64,000 nucleotides of DNA from Cyanobacteria bacterium OH_PDB_230 (GTDB lineage: Bacteria > Cyanobacteriota > Vampirovibrionia > Gastranaerophilales > Gastranaerophilaceae). Location: the NCBI GenBank assembly GCA_023421795.1, contig JAEZSO010000002.1, positions 310,001-374,000 on the forward strand, written 5' to 3'. The notes under the pieces are model-generated. The model did no database searches. It was given only the letters and a program-made list of their open reading frames with translations, and was not told where the DNA came from. Shown piece after piece: positions 19,103 to 27,072 of the stretch. Both the position numbers and the translations under genes were made by a program. Position 1 is the stretch's first letter. The number at the start of each line of letters is the position of its first letter.

Positions 19103-19813
19103 ATGGAAAGTCTTAAAAATAATCTCAATCTGGAATTAGATACCCAAAAAAGTCAGGAATTAAAGGAATTTATGAAGCAATTCGCTGAATACAATTCCCA
19201 TACGAATCTTATGAGTAAAAACGATGTTGGAGTTCTTTTTGAAAAACACGTTTTTGATTCGTTGGCTTTAAATCTTTTTCTTCAAAAATATTTTCCAAAT
19301 TCCGATGAAAAGCTAAAAATGCTCGACATTGGCACCGGCGGGGGGTTCCCGTCTATTCCTGTTTCTATAGTCTTCGATAATGTTGAAGTGAATGCTTTGG
19401 ATTCAATAGCTAAAAAAGTAGAATTTATCAAGTCCATAAAAAACAATTTGAAAATCGATAACCTGAATCCAATTTGCTCAAGAGCGGAGGATTTAGACAA
19501 TTCTTTAAAAGAGTCGTTTGATATAGTCACCAGCAGGGCGGTTTCGGATTTGAACGTTATATTGGAGTATGCAATACCTTATTTGAAAGTGGGTTCTTAT
19601 TTTGTTGCATACAAGTCGAAAAATTTTGAAGAAGAGATTTTGAACTCAAAAAATGCCTTAAAGGTTCTAGGGGCAAAAGTTGTTGAAAAAATAGAATATA
19701 AATTGCCTTTAAAAGATGATTTTACAAGATATTTAATCGTCATAAAAAAAGAAAGAAAAACGCCGAAAAACTATCCTCGAAAAAGCGGTAATGCTAAAAA
19801 GAATCCTTTATAA
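19103..19813 (+). CDS. rsmG: 16S rRNA (guanine527-N7)-methyltransferase RsmG
   Basis: Methylates G527 of 16S rRNA using SAM. The conserved NLMSKNDVGVLFEKHVFDSL and the SAM loop DIGTGGGFPSIPVSIVF, plus TSRAVSDLNVILEYAIPYLKVG, fit GidB/RsmG. The ATG at 19103, just past the preceding stop, gives 236 residues. A GTG at 19082 would add seven residues and overlap the previous gene; neither has a clear ribosome site. The C-terminus ends in a lysine-rich tail. Confidence 0.92.
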   Translation: MESLKNNLNLELDTQKSQELKEFMKQFAEYNSHTNLMSKNDVGVLFEKHVFDSLALNLFLQKYFPNSDEKLKMLDIGTGGGFPSIPVSIVFDNVEVNALDSIAKKVEFIKSIKNNLKIDNLNPICSRAEDLDNSLKESFDIVTSRAVSDLNVILEYAIPYLKVGSYFVAYKSKNFEEEILNSKNALKVLGAKVVEKIEYKLPLKDDFTRYLIVIKKERKTPKNYPRKSGNAKKNPL

Positions 19814-19851
19814 TCCTTCTTGGCCAGATTATAGCAGAATTGCCTATGTCT

Positions 19852-19881
19852 TTGACAGTTAGCTAGTTGCCTTTTTAAGAA
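19852..19881 (+). promoter_or_regulatory. Candidate promoter for the 19944 gene
   Basis: A perfect -35 hexamer TTGACA (19852-19857), an 18-base spacer and TAAGAA (19876-19881). An alternative pair TTGCCT/TTAGAT lies slightly downstream. The target gene has a good ribosome site. Confidence 0.4.
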
Positions 19882-19943
19882 TAAAATGATTAGATTAGAG
19901 TATCCAAAGCTAGTATAGTGAAAATAACAAGGAGAAATGGCAC

Positions 19944-20420
19944 ATGATAAGACCTGTCTTGGCTTCGTTTACACCTAAAGTCGCTCCGGCATTTAAAGGG
20001 GTTACATTTATAAGAGATACTGAGACGAAAGACTTGTCTGTCGCTATTTGGAACGGCAACGAGAGAAACAATGACAGGGTCATATGGAGAGATTTGGATC
20101 GGGGCGGTTTTTCTGCTGAATTCAGTCTTGGATATTCTCCATTAGCCGAAAAACTTGGAAATATAGTCAAAGAAAAAGGCTTTTTGTCAAAGAAAGAAGA
20201 AAACCTTTCAGAAGTTAAAAACCTTTTGAAAGAGCTTGTTGATACCAATATTAAGTCGTCATTAAATAGAACGGTAAGGATATTTTTAGGCAGGGATTAT
20301 TCCGCTGGGGATGTAATTGGAAAATCATTGTCGGATATTGATGATTTGATTGAAAAAGGTAAAGCAAGCTATTACCCTGAAAAAATAGATACCGAAGAGC
20401 ACTTATCTATAATGATGTAA
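19944..20420 (+). CDS. Small hypothetical protein with N-terminal AFKG motif
   Basis: 158 residues, no recognised domain. The AAGGAG site (19929-19934) nine bases before the ATG makes the start secure. The N-terminus SFTPKVAPAFKG (F17-K18-G19) carries the short FxG motif shared with four other proteins of this window. The rest looks like a compact alpha/beta domain with VTFIRDTETKDLSVAIWNGNERNNDRVIWRDLDRGGFS and a helical C-terminal half. No signal peptide or membrane segment. Monocistronic by context. Confidence 0.7.
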   Translation: MIRPVLASFTPKVAPAFKGVTFIRDTETKDLSVAIWNGNERNNDRVIWRDLDRGGFSAEFSLGYSPLAEKLGNIVKEKGFLSKKEENLSEVKNLLKELVDTNIKSSLNRTVRIFLGRDYSAGDVIGKSLSDIDDLIEKGKASYYPEKIDTEEHLSIMM

Positions 20421-20508
20421 CCAAAAGGTATAAGGATTCGATTGGGTGATTCTTAAAAAGCATTCATTGCTTTGTAATCACCTAATATTGTCATCTAATA
20501 ACTCATAA

Positions 20509-20532
20509 GTTATCAGAGAACTGCCTGATAAC
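20509..20532. repeat. 8-bp inverted repeat
   Basis: GTTATCAG and CTGATAAC separated by 8 bases, in the gap between the 19944 gene and the candidate small RNA. No T-run follows on either strand, so it is more likely a protein-binding site or decayed hairpin than a terminator. Confidence 0.4.
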
Positions 20533-20571
20533 ATATCGTTTGTTTAGCTCTATTCCACCAAAAAAAGAAAT

Positions 20572-20665
20572 AAAAAAAAGCCGTCCAATTTGTTGGCGGC
20601 TACTAGACTTGGGGAGGAGGTTTGGTATTGGGCTTTCGCCCTCACATTTCTGGTAACGGCACATA
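20572..20665 (-). ncRNA. Candidate small RNA with exposed anti-Shine-Dalgarno segment
   Basis: Read on the minus strand, a GGGCGAAAGCCC tetraloop hairpin (20641-20630) is followed by an unpaired C-rich segment CCTCCTCCCC (20620-20611) and then an intrinsic terminator: GCCGCCAA/TTGGACGGC (20600-20580, one bulge) with eight Ts (20579-20572). The hairpin, C-rich linker, terminator layout is typical of regulatory sRNAs; the linker is complementary to AGGAGG ribosome sites. No coding frame is evident. The 5' end near 20665 is a guess, and it could be cut from the cobO transcript. Confidence 0.45.
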
Positions 20666-20684
20666 AATAAAATAACTTTAATCA

Positions 20685-20709
20685 TTTCATCTAAATATAG
20701 TAGATGAAA
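20685..20709. repeat. AT-rich 9-bp inverted repeat
   Basis: TTTCATCTA and TAGATGAAA around a 7-base loop, between the cobO terminator and the candidate small RNA. It lacks a T-run; it may be part of the small RNA's control region or an RNA processing hairpin. Confidence 0.35.
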
Positions 20710-20738
20710 AAATAAAAGCCTTTATTTGCAAAGCTTTT
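20704..20738 (-). terminator. Terminator downstream of cobO
   Basis: On the minus strand AAAAGC...GCTTTT with an inner CTTT/AAAG extension and one bulge, followed by TTTTATTTTTTC. It lies 35 bases after the cobO stop. Confidence 0.55.
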
Positions 20739-20772
20739 AGCAGGTTAAGAAATGTAAACCAAGGCGGTATTT

Positions 20773-21342
20773 TTAAAATTCTATGCCTTTTCTGGCCTGA
20801 ATACCTAAATCCCAATAATGTTTTATCGGGCGTATTTCTGATACGAGATGGGCGACATCAATGATTTCCTGGCGCGCATTTCTACCTGTTAAAACAATTT
20901 CAACATTTTCAGGCTTGTTTTTTAAAACATCTACCATTTCATCGAGGTCTATAAGTTCTAAGTCTATTGCTATATTTGCCTCATCCAGAATAATAAGCTG
21001 GTATTGATTTGATTTTATGCCTTCTTTTGCAACTTTCCAGCCTTCTTTTATCATTTTCACGTCTTTATCACATATGTTGTGAGAGTATATGATTCTGTCG
21101 ATGCCGGCTTGGACTATTTTTAGGTTATTGGTGAGAACGTTGTTTAAATTTGTGAAAGAGAATAATTCGCCATAATCGTCTCCCCCTTTTGTAAACATGA
21201 CGATAAGTACATTCCAGCCTCGTCCCAAGGCTCTCATTGTTAGACCTAAAGAGGCAGTGGTTTTGCCTTTGCCGTCTCCGGTATAAACTTGAATGTACCC
21301 GTGTTTTTCAAATTGAGGATTAATTAAGTTATTATTTTCCAT
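20773..21342 (-). CDS. cobO: Cob(I)alamin adenosyltransferase (BtuR/CobO type)
   Basis: Transfers the 5'-deoxyadenosyl group of ATP to corrinoid cobalt, making adenosylcobalamin. 189 residues with the diagnostic P-loop variant GDGKGKTTASLG (about 22-33), ALGRGWNVLIVMFTKG, LIILDEANIAIDLELI and the end segment VVLTGRNA...LVSEIRPIKHYWDLGIQARKGIEF. No other cobalamin synthesis genes are nearby, so it more likely serves corrinoid salvage. It lies 14 bases after the XRE regulator gene, with no room for a cobalamin riboswitch. Confidence 0.94.
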   Translation of the reverse strand: MENNNLINPQFEKHGYIQVYTGDGKGKTTASLGLTMRALGRGWNVLIVMFTKGGDDYGELFSFTNLNNVLTNNLKIVQAGIDRIIYSHNICDKDVKMIKEGWKVAKEGIKSNQYQLIILDEANIAIDLELIDLDEMVDVLKNKPENVEIVLTGRNARQEIIDVAHLVSEIRPIKHYWDLGIQARKGIEF

Positions 21343-21356
21343 AGTTTAACTTCAAA

Positions 21357-21689
21357 TTATTTAAAAAAAGCTATTATTGAATTTGCAATTGAGTTTTGAA
21401 TGTTTAAAGGAGCTTTTTCAATTAGTTTGTATGCTTCAGTTAGTTTTGTATTTTTATTATAACAGCAAAGTTTTTCTTCTTCATTGGATATATTGAAAAA
21501 CCAGTTTAGATTTTTGGAATATAGCTCAGAAAGCTTCAATAGCTCTAAAGCGTCAATTTTTCTTGAGCCTGATTCCATAGCAGAAACTGAAGACTCCGGA
21601 ATCCCCAGTCTTAAAGCCGTTTGTTTTTGACTTATGCCGGCATCAAGCCGTGTTTGTTTGATTTTTTTGCTTAGTTCTTTTTTGTTCAC
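21357..21689 (-). CDS. XRE-family helix-turn-helix regulator
   Basis: DNA-binding protein of 110 residues with the HTH KKIKQTRLDAGISQKQTALRLGIPESSVSAMESGSRKIDALELLKLSELYSKNLNWFF. I chose the GTG at 21689 because AAGGAT sits 7 bases upstream; longer readings from the ATG at 21728 or TTG at 21743 would add a tail with no ribosome site. The C-terminus lacks a sensor domain. A perfect palindrome lies just upstream and probably mediates autoregulation. Co-directional with cobO. Confidence 0.82.
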   Translation of the reverse strand: MNKKELSKKIKQTRLDAGISQKQTALRLGIPESSVSAMESGSRKIDALELLKLSELYSKNLNWFFNISNEEEKLCCYNKNTKLTEAYKLIEKAPLNIQNSIANSIIAFFK

Positions 21690-21764
21690 AGTTTTATCCT
21701 TATTTGTATAGTGAATGATAACGTTCATGCCGAAGTAGTGCAAATTTGGATATGAGATTTGTTA

Positions 21765-21782
21765 AGATTTGTATACAAATCT
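21765..21782. promoter_or_regulatory. 18-bp perfect palindrome, likely XRE operator
   Basis: AGATTTGTATACAAATCT is its own reverse complement. A further GAGATTTG half-site begins at 21754 and a CAAATTTG palindrome is at 21741. On the minus strand TTGTAT within it plus a 17-base spacer and TCATAT could form the regulator's promoter, so binding would block its own transcription and perhaps the divergent 21872 gene. Confidence 0.65.
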
Positions 21783-21871
21783 CTGTGGAAATCTAAAGAA
21801 AATGATAAAAAGTGCCGTAAACATGCATGAAAGGAACTCTTGTGTAAAGGGAAAAGTAAAAGGAGAAGGCT

Positions 21872-24049
21872 ATGCCATACGATTTTGGTGATCTATCCAA
21901 AGATATTACAAAACAATCATTAAAAGCTATTCATGAAAATTATACTTATGGAAATATGCTCGATAATTGGGCTGTAGATATGAGTATTTTTCAAGGTACA
22001 GTAGATGATTGGAAGAAAAGAGCAGAAACAGGCGATGCCAATACTAAAGCTGCTTTTGCTGCAATAAAAAATCTGGGTTATGAAAATGTTTTCAATTTAC
22101 TTAATACACAAGGGAATGATAAAACGATAACTGCTCAAGAATTAGAACAGTTTAATAACCTTGATTCTGAAAGAGCTTTCTTGACAAATATGGAAGGACA
22201 AGAGGTTAGTTCCAAAAAAATTACCGGTGTTGATATGAGGTTGTTAATTGAGAATGCACTTCGTGAGGCTACAACTATCATTGCAGCCGAAACCGCTGCT
22301 TCAAAACCAGTAACAGAAACTCCAGCTCCTGTTACTCCTGATAACACAGGTTCGGATGACACAGTTTCTGATGACACGGATTCTGATGACATAGCTCCTG
22401 TTAATACAGGCAGCTCAAATTCACTGAACTCCAAAGGCGTTCCATCTGACTCAAGAGTACAATATAATGAGGACGGAACATATACTGTTAAAGTTGAAAA
22501 GTGGACATCGTCTGACCCAAAAAATTCTAATGTCAACGACTGCGTTAGTAGAATTGTGAAAAATTCTTATCCTGATGCTAACCTAACATTTGACCAGCAA
22601 AAACAAGTCTGGAAAGAAATCCAGAGGTTGAATGGGCTTAATGCTGACTATGTTGTGCACCCTAACCAAACCTTAAAAATTCCTGTATTAGACTTTGATG
22701 CCAATGGCAAATTTAATGGCAAATATTTAACTCCGGAACAAGTTAAAAATGCAAAAGCAGATGTAAAAAAAGCTCTTACTACAGGGAAAGCAGATGCTTT
22801 GATAAAAAGTAAAATTCCTTCAGCTACTCAAATTTCAGAAATAAAAGATGCTAGTGGAAACGTCATCGGTAAAACATACTATGATGCCAATAACACGGCA
22901 ATAGCAACTTCAACATATAAAGTTGCGCAAGATGATTCTTCGGCTAAAAACACTAGAGAAGTGATAACATATGGTGATAAAATGTTTATTGTGTCATATC
23001 ATGAGGCGCGAACTGATCAGTCATCTCCAACCAATGCAACTATGGTAGAGTTAACAAAAATGACAGGTAAAGGTTCAGATAAAAAAGTTAAAACTATAAG
23101 TGGACTAGAAAATGCCGTTTGGTCTTCAATCAGCGGAAGCACTAAGATATACTATGATAAAGATGGAAACCAAGTAGGATCTTCAACACTTTCATCAACA
23201 TCTGATACCAACGGCAACGTGGTTGACAAAGAAGTAATTGTTAAAAACGGAAAAACATATGAAATTACATCGAGATACAATGATGCTAAACCAAATCTCG
23301 ACCCGACAGTCACTATGAAAGAAGTAACTGGCACAAATTCAGCAAGCCCAGCTGCAACAGCCGACAATAATAATACTTCAACAGGCAACAAAGCTATTAA
23401 CTATAGTTCAGATACTAATGAAACAGGTTGTAAAGATGCCTTCTTAGCTTGGTACAATGCTTTGCCTTCTGGCACTAAGAATCTTGCTAAATATAAAGAT
23501 TTTTATGCTGACTATGAAGCAATTTATAATAGCGGAGCTTCTAAATCTTCTACAGAAATGGCCAAAGAATATAAAAAGCTATTCGATGAAATAAATAGTT
23601 ATGATGCTGCTCTAAAAAGTTATGATCAGTTGAAAAAAGATGATCCTAATTTTGCAAACTGGTGCCAAGCATATAATTATGATAGAGAAGTAATTGAAAA
23701 TTCACAAAATGATCCTGCTTATACTGGCGAATCAGTTAATATGTTGGTCCAGGATGCATTAAAACAAAGCAAAGCTTTGCAGTCAACAATTACTAGTTTT
23801 GAAACTTCGGCAACTAGCTTTGCGAATTTCAACTTTAATAATACGGCAGCTTCCAATAATAGAAAAGAGATTGATGCCATAAACAAAGAAATCCAAGCCT
23901 TAAAAGATTTAATCGCTAATTCAGGTGATATATATGAACAAAATATCTATGGTTCATATACATACCATTCAGATGCTTACGTAGATCAAATGAATGCCTT
24001 GATTAGTCGAATGAATGTTCTGATGGTAGACAGTAACAAAAGACAATAA
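21872..24049 (+). CDS. Large acidic repeat protein with LysM-like module
   Basis: 725 residues, not recognised as a named family. The start has a strong AAAGGAGAAGG site. Order: helical N-terminus (PYDFGDLSKD), an acidic Thr/Ser/Asp linker (about 145-180), a LysM-like segment (about 200-271; YTVKVEKWTSSDP...VKNSYPDANLTFDQQKQVWKEIQRLNGLN...VVHPNQTLKIPVL), two related beta repeats (KIYYDKDGNQVGSSTL and KTYYDANNTAIATSTY), and a helical C-terminus. No signal peptide. LysM modules usually bind peptidoglycan or chitin, so a cell-wall role is possible. It faces the XRE regulator. Confidence 0.65.
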   Translation: MPYDFGDLSKDITKQSLKAIHENYTYGNMLDNWAVDMSIFQGTVDDWKKRAETGDANTKAAFAAIKNLGYENVFNLLNTQGNDKTITAQELEQFNNLDSERAFLTNMEGQEVSSKKITGVDMRLLIENALREATTIIAAETAASKPVTETPAPVTPDNTGSDDTVSDDTDSDDIAPVNTGSSNSLNSKGVPSDSRVQYNEDGTYTVKVEKWTSSDPKNSNVNDCVSRIVKNSYPDANLTFDQQKQVWKEIQRLNGLNADYVVHPNQTLKIPVLDFDANGKFNGKYLTPEQVKNAKADVKKALTTGKADALIKSKIPSATQISEIKDASGNVIGKTYYDANNTAIATSTYKVAQDDSSAKNTREVITYGDKMFIVSYHEARTDQSSPTNATMVELTKMTGKGSDKKVKTISGLENAVWSSISGSTKIYYDKDGNQVGSSTLSSTSDTNGNVVDKEVIVKNGKTYEITSRYNDAKPNLDPTVTMKEVTGTNSASPAATADNNNTSTGNKAINYSSDTNETGCKDAFLAWYNALPSGTKNLAKYKDFYADYEAIYNSGASKSSTEMAKEYKKLFDEINSYDAALKSYDQLKKDDPNFANWCQAYNYDREVIENSQNDPAYTGESVNMLVQDALKQSKALQSTITSFETSATSFANFNFNNTAASNNRKEIDAINKEIQALKDLIANSGDIYEQNIYGSYTYHSDAYVDQMNALISRMNVLMVDSNKRQ

Positions 24050-24065
24050 GTCTATAAAAAAGAAT

Positions 24066-24097
24066 AAAAAGAGACAAGACAACTTGTCTCTTTTTTT
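24066..24097 (+). terminator. Strong intrinsic terminator
   Basis: AAAAAGAGACAAG / CTTGTCTCTTTTTTT around a 4-base loop, 16 bases after the 725-residue protein's stop. The T-run is seven bases. Confidence 0.85.
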
Positions 24098-24116
24098 ATA
24101 GTAAAATTAAATTACT

Positions 24117-25355
24117 ATGAAAAAACCAGAGTTATTGTTGCCTGCAGGCAGCATGGAGAAAATGGAATACGCTATTAGATACGGTGCTGATGCCGTTTAT
24201 CTTGGTATGGTTGATTTCAGTTTAAGAGCGATGAGAAAAGGCGAGCTTATAACTGCCGATAATCTCAAGCAGGCAGTTGACTTGGCTCATTCATTGGGTG
24301 CAAAAGCTTATTTAACTTTAAATATTTTTGCTTTCAATAATGATATTGAAAATCTTATTAAAAATATTGATGTAATAAAAGACGCTGACCCTGATGCTAT
24401 TATCTTGTCTGATTTTGGCATTTATAATGTTGTAAGAAAGTATTTGCCGGAGATTGACATCCATGTCAGCACTCAGACAAATATTTTGAATTACGAGACG
24501 GTTAAATTCTGGCAAGATTTAGGGGCGACAAGAGCGATTTTGGCCAGAGAGCTTTCAATACCTGAAATAGCAGAAATTAAAAACAAAGTTCCTGACATGG
24601 AGTTAGAGGTTTTTGTCCATGGCGCCCAGTGCGTTTCTTTTTCAGGCCGCTGCATGATATCGGATTATATGACCGGCGGCGAAAGAAAAGCTAACCACGG
24701 AGGCTGCGCTCAGCCATGCAGGTGGAGTTACAAACTTGTTGAAGAAACACGTCCTGGTGAATACTACGAAATTAATCAAAACGAAAAAGGCACTCACATA
24801 CTCAGCCCTAAGGATTTGGCCTTGATTAATTATCTCCCCAAACTTATGGATGCCGGTGTGGATTCTTTCAAAATTGAAGGAAGAACAAAAAGCTTATATT
24901 ATGTTTCTGCTGTCGCAAAAGCTTACAAAACAGCAATCAATGAGTATTTAGAAACCGGTAAAATCTCTGAAGAAGAAAATTACAATGAAATTATAAAAAT
25001 AGGTAACCGAGGCTACACTACAGGCTTTTTTATAGAAAAGCAAGGTTCTGACGGCTATAGCTACGATATTTCAAAAGGTTTGGCCGGGGCAGATTTTTTA
25101 TGTATTTTCTTGGAAAAAAATGAAAATAGGTTTAAAATTAAAACTAAGAATAAAATAAATCTTAATGACGAAGTGGAAATTATCTCACCAAAAGAAAAAT
25201 ACACTACAAAAGTCACAGGGATTTATGATATAAAAACAGGAGAGGAAAAACCTCTTTCAAACACAAACGATGAATCTTGGATTGAACTTGAAAAAAATCC
25301 AGAAGATTACAAATATGCATTAGCGAGGACAGTTGGAGTTAAGAATTTAAGATGA
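24117..25355 (+). CDS. Peptidase U32-family protein (RNA hydroxylation type)
   Basis: 412 residues. Motifs: PELLLPAGSMEKMEYAIRYGADAVYLG at the N-terminus, VSTQTNI, the U32 signature ELEVFVHGAQCVSFSGRCMIS, and the cysteine cluster GGCAQPCRWSY. Members such as TrhP (YegQ) and RlhA act in tRNA/rRNA hydroxylation rather than proteolysis; this one's C-terminal barrel (KNKINLNDEVEIISPKEKYTTKV) fits the TrhP-like group. Overlaps the YqeG gene by 4 bases. Confidence 0.88.
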   Translation: MKKPELLLPAGSMEKMEYAIRYGADAVYLGMVDFSLRAMRKGELITADNLKQAVDLAHSLGAKAYLTLNIFAFNNDIENLIKNIDVIKDADPDAIILSDFGIYNVVRKYLPEIDIHVSTQTNILNYETVKFWQDLGATRAILARELSIPEIAEIKNKVPDMELEVFVHGAQCVSFSGRCMISDYMTGGERKANHGGCAQPCRWSYKLVEETRPGEYYEINQNEKGTHILSPKDLALINYLPKLMDAGVDSFKIEGRTKSLYYVSAVAKAYKTAINEYLETGKISEEENYNEIIKIGNRGYTTGFFIEKQGSDGYSYDISKGLAGADFLCIFLEKNENRFKIKTKNKINLNDEVEIISPKEKYTTKVTGIYDIKTGEEKPLSNTNDESWIELEKNPEDYKYALARTVGVKNLR

Positions 25356-25831
25356 TTTTAAAACCGGATTATAACGTAGTTTCTATATTTGATATAAAGT
25401 TTGAAGAACTTTGGCAGCAAGGTATAAGTGTTATTTTGTTTGATTTGGACAGCACCATAATGCCATCTAAAAGCGGCGCTTACCCAGAAAATGTAGTTGG
25501 CCTTTTGAATGAACTAAAAGAAAATTTTACAGTTGCTGTTGTTAGCAACAATAAAAACAAAGATTACATAGAAAAAGTTCAGAATATATCGGATTTTACT
25601 ATAATCGGGCATGCGAACAAGCCTTCGCCAACGGTTATGAAAAAGTTTTTGGCAGATATCGGCAAGACTCCAAAAGAAACAGTCGTGGTAGGAGACAGGC
25701 CACTTACAGACATCTTGGCCGGTAAATTGCTCGGAGCAAAAACGATACTTGTAGATTCAATCACAAAACACAAAGAAGGTATACCCACCCGTTTTGTCAG
25801 AAGGTTAGAGAGAATTACTATCAGGAAGTAA
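25352..25831 (+). CDS. YqeG-family HAD phosphatase (subfamily IIIA)
   Basis: 159 residues. HAD motif I is LFDLDSTIMPSKSG, motif II VVSNNK, and motif III/IV KPSPTVMKKF...VVVGDRPLTDILAGKLLGAKTILVDSI. YqeG proteins are small phosphatases of unsettled substrate, often near ribosome or tRNA genes. Translationally coupled to the U32 gene. Its stop abuts the convergent SGNH-like gene. Confidence 0.88.
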   Translation: MILKPDYNVVSIFDIKFEELWQQGISVILFDLDSTIMPSKSGAYPENVVGLLNELKENFTVAVVSNNKNKDYIEKVQNISDFTIIGHANKPSPTVMKKFLADIGKTPKETVVVGDRPLTDILAGKLLGAKTILVDSITKHKEGIPTRFVRRLERITIRK

Positions 25832-26815
25832 TTAAAGATTTAGTTTTTTTACAAGTGGAGGGATTATCGCTTCCCAAAATAGGCCGTTAGGATGGTTCTC
25901 GTCAATGGCTCTATACTTAATACTTCTTATTTTTTTGCCGCATAAGTCTTCCTTGTTAATGACGATGAATCCGATTTCCATAAGGTATTTTTCAAGATCT
26001 GCCGGCAATTCGCAATCTTCTGTCAATGGAATTTCTGCCTTAAAGTTTTTGCTGTCATACACATAAGTTCCTGAAGAGGATACCAATACTATAAATTTCG
26101 CATCAGGATATTTTATCTTTGCTTGTTTATAAGATTCTTTCATTATTTCTTTAAATAATTTATATTCTTTGTCTTTTTCTTTTTTATGGTCAGCTATTTT
26201 ATTTTGAATGTTTTTTACTAAAAATGATGAATATAATAATGGAAATAGTGGCTTAACTTCATTGAGTTTGCCGTTTTTGTATTCATATCTTAAGTTAATA
26301 TCCGTATCGCAGAATGAAATAGTATAAAAATACAATCTGAAAGGGTGATAATCCATATAATTATAAATTATATACTCAGCATCAGGGATTTCTTGTTTTA
26401 TGTCATTATTGTTCAATTGATAGTACATAAATTGAGGGCCAGAACCTCCGACGGCGCGGCTATACACATTCCTTTTCGTTGCTTTTGAAAGTTGTTGAGT
26501 AACTGTTTGAGCGGGATCAATTGTTTTTATATCTAAACCTTCAATAAAAGAACATCCGAATAAGATGATAGGTCTTTTTTTATTGTTTTTATTTTCTGCT
26601 TTTTCAAAATGTTGTTTGTAATTATCGTAGTTAAATATAATTGGTAATTTATAAGCGATTTCATTTTTGGGTTCATCTTCAGATTTGCCGATATTACTTA
26701 TTTTAAGAACGTTCTCATGTTTTTTATATACGGTTAGGAATGAGGATATTTCTGCTATTAAAAGTAGTATAACAATAATGAATAAATTTAATATTATTAC
26801 CTTTTTAATATTCAT
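25832..26815 (-). CDS. Membrane-anchored SGNH/GDSL-like hydrolase
   Basis: 327 residues. One N-terminal membrane helix (about 5-27), then an extracytoplasmic domain with a GDSL-like block ILFGCSFIEGLD (Ser in GCSFIEG), GGSGPQ resembling block II, and a C-terminal DENHPNGLFWEAIIPPLV that fits the Asp-His pair of block V. This is a low-similarity match; the family includes O-acetyl esterases acting on cell-surface polysaccharide. Base composition is more AT-rich than its neighbours by eye. Confidence 0.6.
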   Translation of the reverse strand: MNIKKVIILNLFIIVILLLIAEISSFLTVYKKHENVLKISNIGKSEDEPKNEIAYKLPIIFNYDNYKQHFEKAENKNNKKRPIILFGCSFIEGLDIKTIDPAQTVTQQLSKATKRNVYSRAVGGSGPQFMYYQLNNNDIKQEIPDAEYIIYNYMDYHPFRLYFYTISFCDTDINLRYEYKNGKLNEVKPLFPLLYSSFLVKNIQNKIADHKKEKDKEYKLFKEIMKESYKQAKIKYPDAKFIVLVSSSGTYVYDSKNFKAEIPLTEDCELPADLEKYLMEIGFIVINKEDLCGKKIRSIKYRAIDENHPNGLFWEAIIPPLVKKLNL

Positions 26816-27072
26816 TTTATTCCTTCTTTTATGCGTTTTGGTTTTATTTTAGCATGATTTTTATTTGATAAAAAATAATTGTGTCATTTCATCTTTGTTT
26901 GTAGTAAACTTTTAGCGTATATTTGTACATTCAAAAGGTGGAATAAAGGTAACGAAAATAAAAGCCAAGAACGCAATTGTTTTTGGAAGGAAATACAATT
27001 AGGTATAACATATTGACGTTATCAATGTACATAAACGAACATTTGGTTATTTTATAGGAGGATCCAGTAATT

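Noticed and set aside
20509..20532. Terminator at the GTTATCAG/CTGATAAC repeat
   Set aside because: No T-run on either side; kept only as an inverted repeat.
21343..21356. Cobalamin riboswitch before cobO
   Set aside because: Only 14 bases separate it from the regulator gene, far too few for a riboswitch.
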